From assembly GCF_000247695.1 (NCBI RefSeq), contig NW_004624804.1, positions 9,601,618 to 9,665,617 of the forward strand: 64,000 nucleotides of DNA, in the 5' to 3' direction. The number at the start of each line of letters is the position of its first letter. Position 1 is the first letter of the stretch. This document shows positions 33,401 through 42,181 of this stretch, one piece after another. The translations under genes and the position numbers were made by a program. The stretch is from Heterocephalus glaber. Its lineage: Eukaryota; Chordata; Mammalia; Rodentia; Bathyergidae. The notes beneath the pieces were generated by a model, which saw only the letters and a program-made list of their open reading frames with translations, did not search any database and had not been told where the DNA came from.

Positions 33401-36400
33401 CTTACTAAAATGAAGATTTTAACATTGAAGCCGGGCTCAGTTACTGATGAGAGGGAGCTCTCTAAGATGCAGTCTTGTGGCGAAGTGTGGGCTGCTAACC
33501 TGCTCTTTCAAGGTGATGCTTCAGTGGCTTTGCTGTGCATGTGCATGGTTCTGTGTATGGTGGAGACTGTAAAACTGTGCCGTGCTGTGTAATGTAAAGT
33601 GAATTGGCTCTCCATGGGTGCTGACAAAAGGTGGACTTGGTGGAAGAATCTTACTGTATAAAAATGCCCTTTGGGAAAAAAAAATGTACTTTGGCTAATG
33701 GCTAACTTACGTGTTCTGCTAGATGACATTGCTATTACCAAAATAAAAACACTTCTCAAGTCTCCTGAGTTTGAAATAGGTTGTATTTATAGACAGTGGC
33801 TGCAATCTAGTTCATATCAAAGGTAAAAAAAATTCAGGCTAAATGCCTCTTTCCCAATAGGACTTTGATTTCTAGTTCCTTAATCAAGATTTTCTTTTCT
33901 AAAGTGTTGCTTCTAATGATTGGGATTCTCCATGATTTAGGCCACTGCCAAGTCAAGAAATTAATTGCCAACCTAGTCATACTAAATCCTATTGAGAATA
34001 AGATGGGATATTCTTTTTTAAAATTCTGGCCAGGCATTGTGGCACACGTCTGTAATCCCATCACGTGGGAGGCTGAGGCAGGAGGATCACCTTGAGTTTG
34101 AGGCCAGCCTGGGCTACTTAATGAGCTCAAGGTCATCCTGAACTACGTAGTGAGACCTTCTCTCAAAATAAATAAATACAAATTTAAAAAATAAAATAAA
34201 GATCTCCCCTCTACACATAATTTGTTCTATAATTCCTATTACATGACATGTTAGTTTGCCATAATTTTGTGTTGAATTAATATAGAACTCTTAATTTTTT
34301 CATGAGAGTTAACTCTTTAGTTACCTTACTGTATATTGTAATGTCTGCCTCCTTGATTTTGGATCTTTATGAAAGTGATAAAGACTGATTAAATGTAAAA
34401 ACATGAAGTATCTGAATGTTCCCTTTATTTTCTGCCTTTGTTTTCCTTACAGTGCAATCATCTAACACTCTGATATCACTCTTTCCCCCTTCCTCCCTCT
34501 ATTATTACAATTAATATTTGTACAGTCGCCTTTCTCTATAATATAAAATAATACTAGGTAATATTTGACTTTCCTTTTGTTGTTTTTATTCAGTGCTAAC
34601 GATGACAGCCAGAACTAGGGGAAAAAATTTAAGTTTTTGTGCCTATGTCTTCATACTTTATATTTTCTGCTTTTATAGCAGCTTCTTGAATGAATTAAGG
34701 ATTATTTCAAATCCTTTTTTTAACCTTGCCATTCTTAATAAATAAGACATTTGGGCCGGGGATTTAGCTCAGTGGTTCCGCTGCCTGCTTCGCAAGTGCA
34801 AGGTCCCGAGTTTGATCCCTGGCACTAAATAAATAAATAAATAAATAAATAAGGCATTGAAATGAAAAAAAGTAATGGCTATAGATTATTAAATTCTACC
34901 TGGGTGTGGTGGCCCATGGTTGTAATCCCAGCACTCTGGGAGGCTGAGGCAGGATGCTTCCAAATTTGAGCCTAGCCAGGGCAATTTAGCAACTTAGTGA
35001 GATCCTGTCTAAAAATAAAATAGGGCTGGGGATGTAGGTCATTGTGAAGGCCTTGGAGTCAATCCCCAGTACTTGAAAAAAATTAGATTTCTGAAAACTA
35101 ACAATTGGGTATAAAACTTTAACTATAAATCTCCTGCTTTTCAGATGGAATTTTTATCTCATTAGAATGTATTATAAATTTGATTAAACATTTTGTCACA
35201 TAGGCTAGTTTCTTCCTAGAAGGGGCTATAAATTTTATCCTGCAAGAGCTTGTCAGGTCAGAACCGTGTTTTCTTAAAACAACCTAGAATTAGCCATATT
35301 CCAACTATATTTAGCTACAAATAGATCCTCAAAACTAAGGTGTGTCAATGAGTGAAAAAGTAAACTCACTCACTGGCAATCTGTACACATAGAGACATGA
35401 ACTGTAAGGTGTGGGTAGAGCTGAGGTTGAAACCTTGATAAACCAGGGGGCCACAAGTCTACTAACCCTAATTCAGGCAGAATTTTAACATCAAAATAAG
35501 TCAGTTGGGTCTGGGGATGTAGCTCAGTGGTTCCAGCACCTGTCTCACAAGCTCAAGGTCCCGAGTTTGATCTCCGGTACCAAAAAAGAAACAAAACAAT
35601 AAGTCAGTTGGAACTACACTGGTTCAATTAAGAGAGGGCAAAGAATGGTGTTAAACTATTACCTATTCAACTATTACCTTACTCTGCTATCCTTTAGCAT
35701 CCTGAGATCCCTTCAAAGAACCTCTTGTGGCATCCCTGAACACTTTTTTTTTTTTTAACTGTCCATTAACCCCCAAGGAACCTTAAAAATCAAATAATTG
35801 CATTTTACTACTTGCTATAGCTTAGTGAAGATTTGGATCTTTTAAAAATGATTTAGAGCCAGGACCAGGGATTTAGCTCAGTGGTTCCCGCCTGCCTTGC
35901 AAATGCAAGGTCCCAAATTCGATCCCTGGTACCAAGAAAAAAAAAAGATTTAGAGCCAAGTGTGGTGGCACATGCCTATAATCCCAGCACTTGGGAGGCT
36001 GGGACAAGAGGATCCCTCAGAGTTTGAGGCCAGCCTGAGCTACGTAGTGAGACTCTGTTTTAAAAATTAAAACAAAAAGATTTCATATCAGTGAGTTTAC
36101 ACAGTTTGTCCTATATTGCATGAGGCAGAGGTAGTCTAGATTTAGCTGTGTGCAGTTTTTCTGCTAACGGTGTTAGGGACACACTTAAGGCAATGAGCAT
36201 TAATAATTACAACTCTCCCTCTCTTGCTTTCTGGGGTTCTACACCATAGGACGAAGAATTTTGAGTCTGGCAAGGCCTATAAGGCAACGTGGGGAGACGG
36301 CGGAGGCAACTCACCGAGCAATGTGGTATCGAAGCAACCAGCCCGAGTCACAAACGGCCAGCCTCAGCAGCCAGCCAGTGGTGCAGCCAGTGGGAGATAC

Positions 36401-39400
36401 ATTAAACGGTATGCCAGGTCCTCCCATGTTCCACACCTTTCCTAGTGACTGCTGCTCATTTAGGAGCTATGAGTGCACCCTGTCTCACCAGATAGAGATA
36501 ATACTTGTTCCATTAAAGCTGCTTTTAAATACCTGCCATCTGACAAAATGTTGACTGTGATTATTGTCCAACTTTATGCTTTTCAAGGTATTAATGTAGA
36601 CCTGCTTACTTTTATAAAATGTTTCAAGATATATTATCTAGTGCAGGGGTTGGTTGAATTCTTTTTCTTTTTTTTTTTTTGGTACTGGGGATCGAACTCG
36701 GGACCTTGTGCTTGCAAGGCAGGCACTGGAACCACTGAGCTAAATCCCCAGCCCGGTTGAATTCTTCTAAGGATATTAGTTAAGGGCCAGGTAGTAATTG
36801 TTTCAAATTCATAGAGTTATATATATAGTCTTTGTTGCAAGCACTCAACTCAGTTATAAGATGAAAGCAACCAGAGACAATATGTAAAAAAACAAGAATG
36901 ACAGAAGCCAGGTGTGGTGGTGCACTCCTGAAATCACAGCACTGGGGAGGCTGAGGCAGGAGTACCAGCTTGAGTTCAAGGCCACCCTGAACTACATAGC
37001 AAGATCCTGTCTCAGAGGCAGAGATGGTACACTACTGTAATCTCAGCTATTCAAGATGCTGAGGCGGGAGGATCGTAAGTTCAAGGCAATTTAGTAAGTC
37101 CCTGACTCAAAGTAAAAAAGGGTTGGAATGAAGCTTAATGGTAGAACTCTTGCTTAGCATGCTCTAGGACCTGAGTTTAATCCGTAGTACCACCACAAAG
37201 GAAAAAAAAAACATTTGAGGGTTTATTAAAACAGAGTGAGAGCCGGGGATTTATCTCAGTGGTCCTGCCACCTTCCTCACAAGTGTAAGGTCTCGAGTTT
37301 GATCCCTACTACCAAAAAACCCCTAAAAAAACCTGGAGGAATGGGGCTGGGTATTTAGCTCAGTGGTTCCACTGCCTGCCTTGAAAGTGCAAGGTCCCGA
37401 GTTCGATCCCTGGTACCAAAAAAAAAGAGTGAAGCTGGGCTTGGTGATGCACCCCTTAACCTAGGTGCACACCTCCAGGAGGTAGAGGCAAGAAGATCAC
37501 AGGTTTAAGGCCAGCTGAGCTACATAGCAAGACCCTGACTCAAAAAAACAAAAAATCAGCTGGGTGTGATGGCACATGCCTATAATCTTAGCATTTGGGA
37601 GGCCGAGGCAGGAGGATTGCAGTGTGTTTGAGGCCAGCCTGGGCTACATAGTGAGTCCAAGGCCAGCCTGAACTACATAGCAAGACCCTTTCTCAAAAAA
37701 CACCCCCAAAACAAACAAAAAAACAGATTGAGCTGGTAGTGTAGACATGCTTCTATAGTCCTAGCTACTTGGGAAACTGAGGCAGAAGAATTGCTTGAAC
37801 CCAGGAGTTCAAGGCGAGCCCAAGCAACATGGCAAGACCCCTCTAAAAGAAACAATAAAATCAAGATTGGTGGGATCCATTCCCAGTTTCTGATTGAGTA
37901 GTTCCAGGATGGAGTGTAACAACTAGCAGGTTCCTGTGTTTTAACAGGTACCTAGGTGATGCTGGGAATCACAGTTTTAAACTATAGAATATTTCCCCAG
38001 AATAGCAGCCTTGGATTGGAAATCTTCCTGGATTTAACACTTGTTGAGCATCATTTTGGCTACTTATTTTTATGAAAATTAATTCCAGAATTAGACCATT
38101 GTATTGTAACAAAAAGTACTGAACTAACTGTCTATTTCTGGTAGTATAACTAATGACGCCAGAGAAGATGAGATGGAAGAAAACCTGACCCAAGTGGGCA
38201 ATATCCTGGGAAATCTAAAGAACATGGCCTTGGACATGGGGAATGAAATTGAAGCTCAAAATCGACAAATAGACCGGATCACAGAAAAGGTAAAACGCTT
38301 TTATGGCCACATGAAAATGAGATCTTCAGTGAACGTTTTAGGAATGGCCCTCTGTGATAGGTCCAGTGGGGGAGAACAGCAGGAGACGTTCTTTTCTGTA
38401 CAGGACATAGAGTTTTGATGAGTTTTGGTGAAGAGCTTTTAACATACTGAAAAACAGAAGCCAAGTCCTCCCATCTCACTTGGTTCATTTTTTTTTTTTG
38501 GTACCAGGGATCGAACTTGGGACCTTGCACTTGCAAGGCAGGTGGCAGAACCACTGAGGTAAATCTGTGGCCCCCTCACTTGGTTTATTTTGAAGCCACA
38601 GTCTTGGAATGAGGTTGTTTTCTTTAAACTTTGACACATAGGGCCGGGGATTTAAATCAGTGGTTTCACTGCCTGCTACGCAAGCACAAGGACCGGAGTT
38701 CGATATCCGGAACCAAAAATAAATAAATAAATAAATAAATTTTTTAAAAAACTTTGACACATAAAGCTTAGAATCTACTGTAGCAGTTGAGTGTCTTCCC
38801 CCACACTTTGCCACTGGCTATTAGCTTTTAGTTTTACTGTGTTTGTTTTGAGACAGAGTCTTGCCATACAGTTCAGGCTGGCCTTGAATTCACTATGTAG
38901 CCTTGCTGCTATCCTCCTGCCTCAGCCTCCCGAGTGGTGGGATTACAGGCGTGTGCCACCGTGCCCAGCTGGTTTTATTGTGTTAAGTACTAATTTAGTA
39001 ATAAGTTCCAGAAGTCACATCTCAGGAAAGACCAAGAAGCAGTTCTACAGAATAGTCCTTGAACAGCACAAAATAATCATGAGAGTAAAGAAAAATTGTG
39101 ATTCCTTTTATTTTAACTTTACATGATATAAAAGATACTGAAAGACCAATTGTTTTCAGTGTTTGGATGAATCAAATCTAAATTCCATACTTCAAAACCA
39201 GGCATGGTGGTACACACCTAAAATTCCAGCACTCAGGAGACAGAGGCAGGAGGATCACTGCAAATTCAAGGTCATCTTGGACTACATAGAGAGACCCTGT
39301 CTCAATCAATCACTCACTCACTCAATCAATTAAATTAAAAATAAAAGATTTAAGAAGCCATTGATTATAAGATACATCTCAGTTTCAGACATGTTAAACT

Positions 39401-40315
39401 ATGGAAAAATGCATCATAGCTGGGGATGTAGCTCAGTAGTGCCGTGCTTGCCTGGCAAGCACAAGGTCCTGAGTTCGATTTCCAGTACTGGAAAAAAAAT
39501 ACATTATAGGGCTGGGGATTTAGCTCAGTGGTTTTGCTGCCTGCTGTGCAAGCACAAGGACCTGAGTCCGATCCCCGTTACAAAAAAAAAATATGTTATA
39601 GAATTGATAAAATACTGTTGTAGCACACACCTGTAATCCCAGCACTTGGGAGGTTGAGGCAGAAGGATCACTATGAGTTTGAGGCCAGCCTGGGCTACAT
39701 AGCAAGTTTGAGACTCTGTCTCATAAAACCAAAGGGGAAAAAAAAGAATTGATAAGATACTGGATAATTCTTCTGTTACACCTTTGTTATGTTTATATAC
39801 TAGGGTTTTTCAAAACAGATTTCATATTCTGGTCACTTCTTTTTTTTAATGGTGCCAAAAAATTTATTTGAAAAGTGCAGTTAAGTGGGTCGGTACGGGA
39901 GAAACCAGCTCTGCAGAGCAAACTTGGGCCAAAGAGAAAAAGGGTAAAAAGCAAAAATGAAAGTACACACCACATTCAGATGTGGTGCCAGCTATCCTGC
40001 AAACTCACACGATAGCCCCAAAATGAGTTTTGTAATGTAACTTAAAGTGCTTCTTGTGTTTTCTCAGTGTGTCGATTGCTCCAGGTTTGTAAAGCTTAGC
40101 TTTTTCCCTGGTGCTGAGGATTGAACCCAGGGCCTTACCCTTGCACAGCATGCATTCTACCACTGCACTATATTCCTAGCCTAAATCTTACTTTTACTAA
40201 AATGGTTTACCTTGTGAAGTAATGGTGACTATCTTTTTCTCTTTTCCAGGCTGATACCAACAAAGATCGTATTGACATTGCCAATACCAGAGCAAAGAAA
40301 CTCATTGACAGCTAA
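24344..40315 (+). CDS. SNAP23: SNAP23, synaptosomal-associated protein 23 (seven coding exons)
   Basis: Joining 24344-24400, 25104-25145, 25516-25564, 27024-27141, 36250-36408, 38145-38289 and 40250-40315 gives an uninterrupted 211-residue protein, the length of human SNAP23. SNAP23 is a Qbc-SNARE: with a plasma-membrane syntaxin and a VAMP it drives exocytic membrane fusion in non-neuronal cells. The N-terminal Qb SNARE motif spans about residues 14-76, with its central-layer glutamine at Q48; the Qc motif spans about 146-208, with Q180. The linker has the palmitoylated cysteine cluster C79, C80, C83, C85, C87 (CCGLCVCPC), which anchors the protein to membrane. All introns have AG/GT borders. 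The start codon has A at -3 and G at +4. Oddities: residue 112 is Ser where human has Cys; Ser95, a reported IKK2 site, is kept, while residue 120, another reported site, is Ala. Confidence 0.98.
24655..24802 (-). mobile_element. B1 SINE, antisense
   Basis: Reads ggggacagggtctcccttt ... ctggcccttaactcac ... caccaccgtgcctggc. Confidence 0.85.
25104..25145 (+). CDS. SNAP23: SNAP23 coding exon 2
   Basis: A 42-nt exon ([14 protein letters not shown]) between TTTTTTCCTAG and GTAAGA. Part of the Qb SNARE helix; phase 0 on both sides. Confidence 0.97.
25516..25564 (+). CDS. SNAP23: SNAP23 coding exon 3
   Basis: A 49-nt exon encoding [16 protein letters not shown], which includes the central-layer glutamine (Q48). 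Acceptor CTTCTTTCAG, donor GTAAGT. The next codon is split after its first base. Confidence 0.97.
25820..25904 (-). mobile_element. ID SINE (group C), antisense
   Basis: The middle reads AGGTGTGCTGCCACTGAG; B box intact (GGGAATCGAACTC). Confidence 0.9.
25995..26138 (+). mobile_element. B1 SINE
   Basis: Reads gctaggtctggtggcacac, with the duplicated 'ccagcatgtactacatag / ccagcctgaactacatag' unit. Confidence 0.86.
26140..26270 (+). mobile_element. ID SINE with duplicated 5' half
   Basis: The A-box half (GGGGATGTAGCACAGTGGTT, then CTGCCGCCTGCCT) occurs twice in tandem (26144-26180 and 26180-26213) before a single 3' half and tail. Confidence 0.9.
26271..26392 (+). mobile_element. B1 SINE
   Basis: Reads gctgggtgtggtggagcata ... 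ggctgaggcaggtgg ... gaaggccagcatgtctcaaaa. It follows the ID tail directly, and (ATCA)n follows at 26396-26415. Confidence 0.86.
26645..26795 (-). mobile_element. B1 SINE, antisense
   Basis: Long T-tract, then atgagacaagggctcacc ... acaccacacccagcac. The (TTTTC)n stretch just before belongs to its tail. Confidence 0.85.
27024..27141 (+). CDS. SNAP23: SNAP23 coding exon 4 (cysteine cluster)
   Basis: 118 nt encoding [12 protein letters not shown]..., then [14 protein letters not shown]. It carries the end of the Qb helix and all five palmitoylation cysteines. Acceptor CATTCTTAG, donor GTAAGT. Confidence 0.97.
27306..27680 (+). mobile_element. Two dimeric B1-ID SINEs
   Basis: The first copy is 27306-27500 with ID part 'ggcctggggatgtagctcagtgc ... 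caattcccagtacc'. The second is 27512-27680 with ID part 'gagctggagatgcagttcagtggg'. Confidence 0.75.
27685..29260. other. Unassigned SNAP23 intron 4 sequence
   Basis: About 1.6 kb without young SINEs. 27860-28080 contains diverged MIR/L2-like wording (tggccagggaagtgaaggac ... gagctgggctttgagtgaacatg). No exon-like segment was found. Confidence 0.45.
29265..29432 (-). mobile_element. B1 SINE, antisense
   Basis: (GTTTT)n tail, then tttttgagacaggatcttgc ... caccactgtgcccag. Confidence 0.86.
29936..30084 (-). mobile_element. B1 SINE, antisense
   Basis: Reads tttcgagacagggtcttgc ... ctggccacaaactcacag ... taccatgcttgg. Confidence 0.86.
30276..30650 (-). mobile_element. Old ID and B1 remnants, antisense
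   Basis: ID at 30276-30340 (ccagtactagggattaaaccc ... atctccagccc) and a B1 remnant at 30548-30650 (tttgagacagggtctttc ... cagagtgctgagatt). Confidence 0.6.
30683..30930 (-). mobile_element. Three tandem ID SINEs, antisense
   Basis: Copies at 30683-30766 (group C), 30771-30860 (group A) and 30868-30930 (5'-truncated, ends at 'aggcagatgcag'), all in one orientation and separated by a few bases. Confidence 0.9.
30955..31120 (-). mobile_element. L1 3'-terminal fragment, antisense
   Basis: Reads tttttcttagtacatgtttac ... tagggagttggcatatgtac, then a C/T-rich run, as in the other four copies of this module. Confidence 0.6.
31150..31217 (+). mobile_element. Old ID SINE
   Basis: Reads gagggctgggatgtagctcagc ... 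gagttcgattcttggtac. Confidence 0.7.
31335..31690 (+). mobile_element. B1 remnant and a dimeric B1-ID split by a young ID
   Basis: An old B1 (31335-31430) precedes a B1-ID dimer (31434-31530 plus 31617-31690). The dimer is interrupted at 'accctgtctc' by an antisense ID. Confidence 0.75.
31531..31616 (-). mobile_element. ID SINE (group B), antisense, nested in B1-ID
   Basis: ACCCTGTCTC, the host B1 3' end, is duplicated on both sides. Confidence 0.93.
31835..32020 (-). mobile_element. Dimeric B1-ID SINE, antisense
   Basis: ID part 'gtgctgagtattgaatccaggg ... gctacaacccaagcc', then the B1 part 'tctgagacagagtctcac ... gaccatgcctggc'. Confidence 0.75.
32207..32405 (+). mobile_element. Dimeric B1-ID SINE
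   Basis: B1 part (gagctgggcacagtaccac ... cttgtctcaaaatg), then ID part (ggtttgaggtatggctcagtg ... gttcaatatccagc). Confidence 0.75.
32769..32849 (+). mobile_element. ID SINE (group A)
   Basis: CACTGGGGATTTAGCTCAG ... GATCACCGGTACC plus A8. Flanks ATTACACTGCA / ATTATAGTGCA look like a decayed target duplication. Confidence 0.9.
32976..33062 (+). mobile_element. ID SINE (group A)
   Basis: The A box has one change (TAGTTCAGTGG). Flanked by AAGAAAT-like repeats. Confidence 0.9.
33124..33217 (-). mobile_element. ID SINE (group B), antisense
   Basis: Target duplication AAGCGTGCTTTGTTTTA on both sides, one of the longest in the window. The tail is (TTTA)n. Confidence 0.94.
33240..33790. other. 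Unassigned intron 4 sequence with a poly(A)-signal-like end
   Basis: No recognised repeat. A plus-strand frame at 33305-33592 has no homology I recognise. The stretch ends 'accaaaataaaaacac' at 33740-33752, so an old processed pseudogene 3' end is conceivable but unsupported. Confidence 0.3.
34027..34170 (+). mobile_element. B1 SINE
   Basis: Reads ggccaggcattgtggcacac, with the doubled 'ccagcctgggctacttaatg / catcctgaactacgtagtg' unit. Confidence 0.86.
34200..34740. other. Unassigned intron 4 sequence
   Basis: AT-rich, no recognisable element or exon. Confidence 0.4.
34753..34852 (+). mobile_element. ID SINE (group A)
   Basis: Tail is (AAAT)n. Flanks AATAAGACATT / AATAAGGCATT. Confidence 0.93.
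34893..35080 (+). mobile_element. Dimeric B1-ID SINE
   Basis: A good example: B1 part (acctgggtgtggtggccc ... gagatcctgtctaaaaataaa), then ID part (gggctggggatgtaggtcattg ... gtcaatccccagtac). Confidence 0.82.
35507..35600 (+). mobile_element. ID SINE (group A)
   Basis: Target duplication AATAAGTCAGTTGG on both sides. Confidence 0.94.
35862..35947 (+). mobile_element. ID SINE (group A)
   Basis: Target duplication GATTTAGAGCCA on both sides; a 4-base deletion after 'gtggttcc'. Confidence 0.94.
35952..36070 (+). mobile_element. B1 SINE
   Basis: Reads gccaagtgtggtggcacatg ... gtgagactctgttttaaaaa. It ends about 180 bp before SNAP23 coding exon 5. Confidence 0.86.
36250..36408 (+). CDS. SNAP23: SNAP23 coding exon 5 (linker)
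   Basis: 159 nt encoding [20 protein letters not shown]..., then ASGRYIKR. This is the flexible linker. Acceptor CTACACCATAG, donor GTATGC. NSPSNVV replaces the human NSPCNVV. The intron before it (27142-36249) is the second longest of the gene, about 9 kb. Confidence 0.96.
36661..36754 (-). mobile_element. ID SINE (group A), antisense
   Basis: Target duplication GGTTGAATTCTT on both sides. Confidence 0.94.
36905..37205 (+). mobile_element. B1 SINE followed by a dimeric B1-ID
   Basis: B1 at 36905-37015 (gccaggtgtggtggtgcac). The B1-ID at 37020-37205 has ID part 'gggttggaatgaagcttaatgg ... gtttaatccgtagtacc'. Confidence 0.78.
37239..37426 (+). mobile_element. Two ID SINEs (group A) in series
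   Basis: Copies at 37239-37319 (A box changed to TTATCTCAGTGG) and 37343-37426 (GGCTGGGTATTTAGCTCAG). Confidence 0.9.
37432..37862 (+). mobile_element. Three B1-type SINEs in series
   Basis: 37432-37545 (gaagctgggcttggtgatgc), 37556-37715 (cagctgggtgtgatggcac, with the doubled unit), and 37730-37862, an Alu-like version with 'cttgggaaactgaggcagaagaattgcttgaacccagg'. Confidence 0.8.
38145..38289 (+). CDS. SNAP23: SNAP23 coding exon 6 (Qc SNARE)
   Basis: 145 nt encoding [19 protein letters not shown]... to QIDRITEK, with central-layer Q180. Acceptor TCTATTTCTGGTAG, donor GTAAAA. Reading on into the intron would add a short unrelated tail ending at 38418. Confidence 0.97.
38488..38574 (-). mobile_element. 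ID SINE (group A), antisense
   Basis: Target duplication CTCACTTGGTT(C/T)ATTT on both sides. It lies 200 bp downstream of SNAP23 coding exon 6. Confidence 0.93.
38641..38741 (+). mobile_element. ID SINE (group B)
   Basis: Target duplication AAACTTTGACACATA on both sides. The A box is changed (TTAAATCAGTGG). Confidence 0.93.
38843..38970 (-). mobile_element. B1 SINE, antisense
   Basis: Reads ttttgagacagagtcttgcc ... gcctcccgagtggtgggattac ... ccaccgtgcccagc. Confidence 0.88.
39195..39340 (+). mobile_element. B1 SINE with CAAT/CACT tetranucleotide tail
   Basis: Reads aaaccaggcatggtggtac ... gagaccctgtctcaatcaatc; the tail runs 39304-39332. Confidence 0.86.
39419..39590 (+). mobile_element. 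Two ID SINEs in series (groups C and B)
   Basis: 39419-39499 has AGTGCCGTGCTTGCCTGGC; 39509-39590 has CTGCTGTGCAAGC...GGACC. Confidence 0.9.
39607..39730 (+). mobile_element. B1 SINE, 5'-truncated
   Basis: Starts at 'actgttgtagcacacacctg' and ends 'gagactctgtctcataaaa'. Confidence 0.84.
39845..40020 (-). mobile_element. ERV LTR-like segment, antisense
   Basis: On the minus strand it reads 'gtggtgtgtactttcat ... tctctttggcccaagtttgctctgcagagctgg', then a poly(A) signal (complement of 39863-39868). This parallels 7550-7663 base for base over more than 100 positions. Past the signal it ends in a short A-run. Confidence 0.55.
40102..40183 (-). mobile_element. Old ID SINE, antisense
   Basis: Reads ggtgctgaggattgaacccagggccttaccc ... 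actgcactatattcctagcc. It lies just before the last SNAP23 exon. Confidence 0.72.
40250..40315 (+). CDS. SNAP23: SNAP23 last coding exon
   Basis: Acceptor TTTCTCTTTTCCAG, 21 codons ([12 protein letters not shown], then TRAKKLIDS) and TAA at 40313-40315. It completes the Qc helix. Confidence 0.97.
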   Translation, partial: ADTNKDRIDIANTRAKKLIDS

Positions 40316-41035
40316 AGCTACTGCTGTATTGCGTTACCATTTATTCACTTCTCTAGCTGTTCCTCCTACACCATTGTCTTTTCAGAGTTGGAAATTTTGA
40401 TCTCACACTGCACTAATCAGGAGATAATGTAGAAGAGGGGCCAGTGTAGTAATAGCCTCCCTGCTTTATTTTTTGTTTCCCTTGAGGGTAGACTACTGCC
40501 GGCCTTCGCTAGTCTGTTTCTCTTCGTGCTCTTAGAGTGGTTTTCATCTAGTAGGAAAGGAGAAGCATCGCCCTCTTCAGGAAGGAAGAACCTCCGCAGG
40601 TTCTTTTGCTTTCAAGATTTGGAAGCACTGCCAAAGACAGCCGTAAAGAAGGCACCTGTGGAAGTATTTTTTGTTTTTGTTTGTTGACTTTGGTTTGTAG
40701 TAGATGAAAGAAAAGAGAAAAGAGGTTTTTACCTCAGTAAAAATAAGCAGGCCACAAAAAAACAAAAAGCTGCGTAGCCACAGTAAAGATCTAGCGATGT
40801 TTAGTTTTTTATTTAAGTTACAGTTTTTGCCAGTTAAGGATAATGCTTGGTTTTGAAACTTTTATACACAACATCTTCATCCTACATCACCATTTTGTAA
40901 CCCCTGCCTCAAAGAGTAGAATAAAATGAGGGGTTTTTTTAATAAATGCTATTTTATCCCACCCCCCCAGGCCCCTTCCCCTCCCTATATACAAAAGCCT
41001 TGTTTCCATAAAATGAATTCTTTTTCTAAGTAAGC

Positions 41036-41150
41036 TCAGCTGGGCATGGTGGCGCATGCCAGAAATCCCAACAATGGAGAGGCTGAGGCAGGAGGATCAC
41101 TGCAAGGCCAGCCTGGCTACGTAATGCGTTCAGGGCATTTTGAACTCTAG
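41036..41150 (+). mobile_element. B1 SINE in the SNAP23 3' UTR
   Basis: Reads cagctgggcatggtggcgcatg ... ggccagcctggctacgtaatgcg; 3' end lost. Confidence 0.84.
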
Positions 41151-41387
41151 AGATTCATGCATGTACATAGATTCTGTGATTCCCAATTCATATTGCACAT
41201 ACAGGAACACTTGTACAGACGAGTGGCTTTTTATTTGCATTATTGGTAGTAGTATCACAGTCCTGTTACAGACCTATTATCCACATAAGCTTGTTACTAG
41301 TCTTTGAAGAAAAAAATGTAAATATTTATGTCTAACACAAGAATCTCTAAATCAAGGCTTAACTTCTTTTGGAAAAATTTAACAGAG

Positions 41388-41472
41388 TTGCCAGGGATTT
41401 AGCTTAGTGGTTCCGCTGCCTGCCTCGAAAGCGCAAGGTCCCGAGTTCCATCCCTGGTACCAAAAAAAAAAG
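41388..41472 (+). mobile_element. ID SINE (group A) in the 3' UTR
   Basis: Target duplication GAAAAATTTAACA on both sides. Confidence 0.94.
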
Positions 41473-41546
41473 AAAAATTTAACAAAGTGTGTGAATTCAG
41501 ATTTACCTCAGTGCTAAGAATCATGTTTAGATAAGAAACAAAACTG

Positions 41547-41627
41547 GACCGGGGGTTTAGCTCAGTGGCACCATGCCTGCCTTGCAAGTACAGGGTCCTG
41601 TGTTTGATTCCTGGTACCAAAAAAAAG
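41547..41627 (+). mobile_element. ID SINE (group C) in the 3' UTR
   Basis: Reads GGACCGGGGGTTTAGCTC ... GGCACCATGCCTGCCTTGC. Confidence 0.9.
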
Positions 41628-41637
41628 GAAACAATTT

Positions 41638-41716
41638 TTTTTTTTTTTTTTTTTTTTGGTACCGGGGATCTGCTTGTGAGGCAAGTGCTGGAACCACTGA
41701 GCTAAATCCCTGGCCT
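41638..41716 (-). mobile_element. ID SINE with internal deletion, antisense
   Basis: After GGTACCGGGGATC it jumps to 'tgcttgtgagg', losing about 20 bases including the B-box core. Target duplication GGAAACAATTT on both sides. Confidence 0.93.
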
Positions 41717-42175
41717 GGAAACAATTTATTTTGATCTCAGGTAGAAAAATAGATTTCTTTGAGTTTTATATAGCTTTATATGTTTAAAAGTTGCAGTGGT
41801 ATTCTCTCATTAAAAGTGATTTAGAAACTACACCTTTGGTTTAATTATTAGTAATTTTGCTGTTGTTCTCTTAACCTTGTATAGTGAACTATGTCCAGAA
41901 TTGAGTTTTATGTAGGTCCCAAACAGTATTATGGAGTATAATCAGTGTCTGTCCCCTTTCTTTAAAAACTAGCATCTGCACACTTCCGAGCTGTCAGTGT
42001 GGGTTGGTTCCACCAGTATCCACTGTTTCTTACCATTAAATTTTGTAACTAACTAGTGGTATTATTTGTTCAAATGGGTAACTTGTTTCTTTGCCTGTTG
42101 TTTTTTGTTTTGTTTTGTTTTGTGTGCCTTTTGTTTTGGAGGCAATAATTTTATAAGCTTTTGTTTTATAAACTG

Positions 42176-42181
42176 AATAAA
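42176..42181 (+). terminator. SNAP23: Poly(A) signal AATAAA (SNAP23, distal)
   Basis: AATAAA in the context ataaactgaataaagcag, about 1.86 kb after the stop codon and just before new repeats begin. Confidence 0.7.

Noticed and set aside
33305..33592. 95-codon plus-strand frame in a SNAP23 intron
   Set aside because: No domain, no splice context and no recognised homology; kept only as an unassigned region.
38173..38418. Alternative SNAP23 end by reading past exon 6
   Set aside because: The donor AAG|GTAAAA is used by homology, and the normal last exon restores the full-length protein. The read-through tail has no known counterpart.
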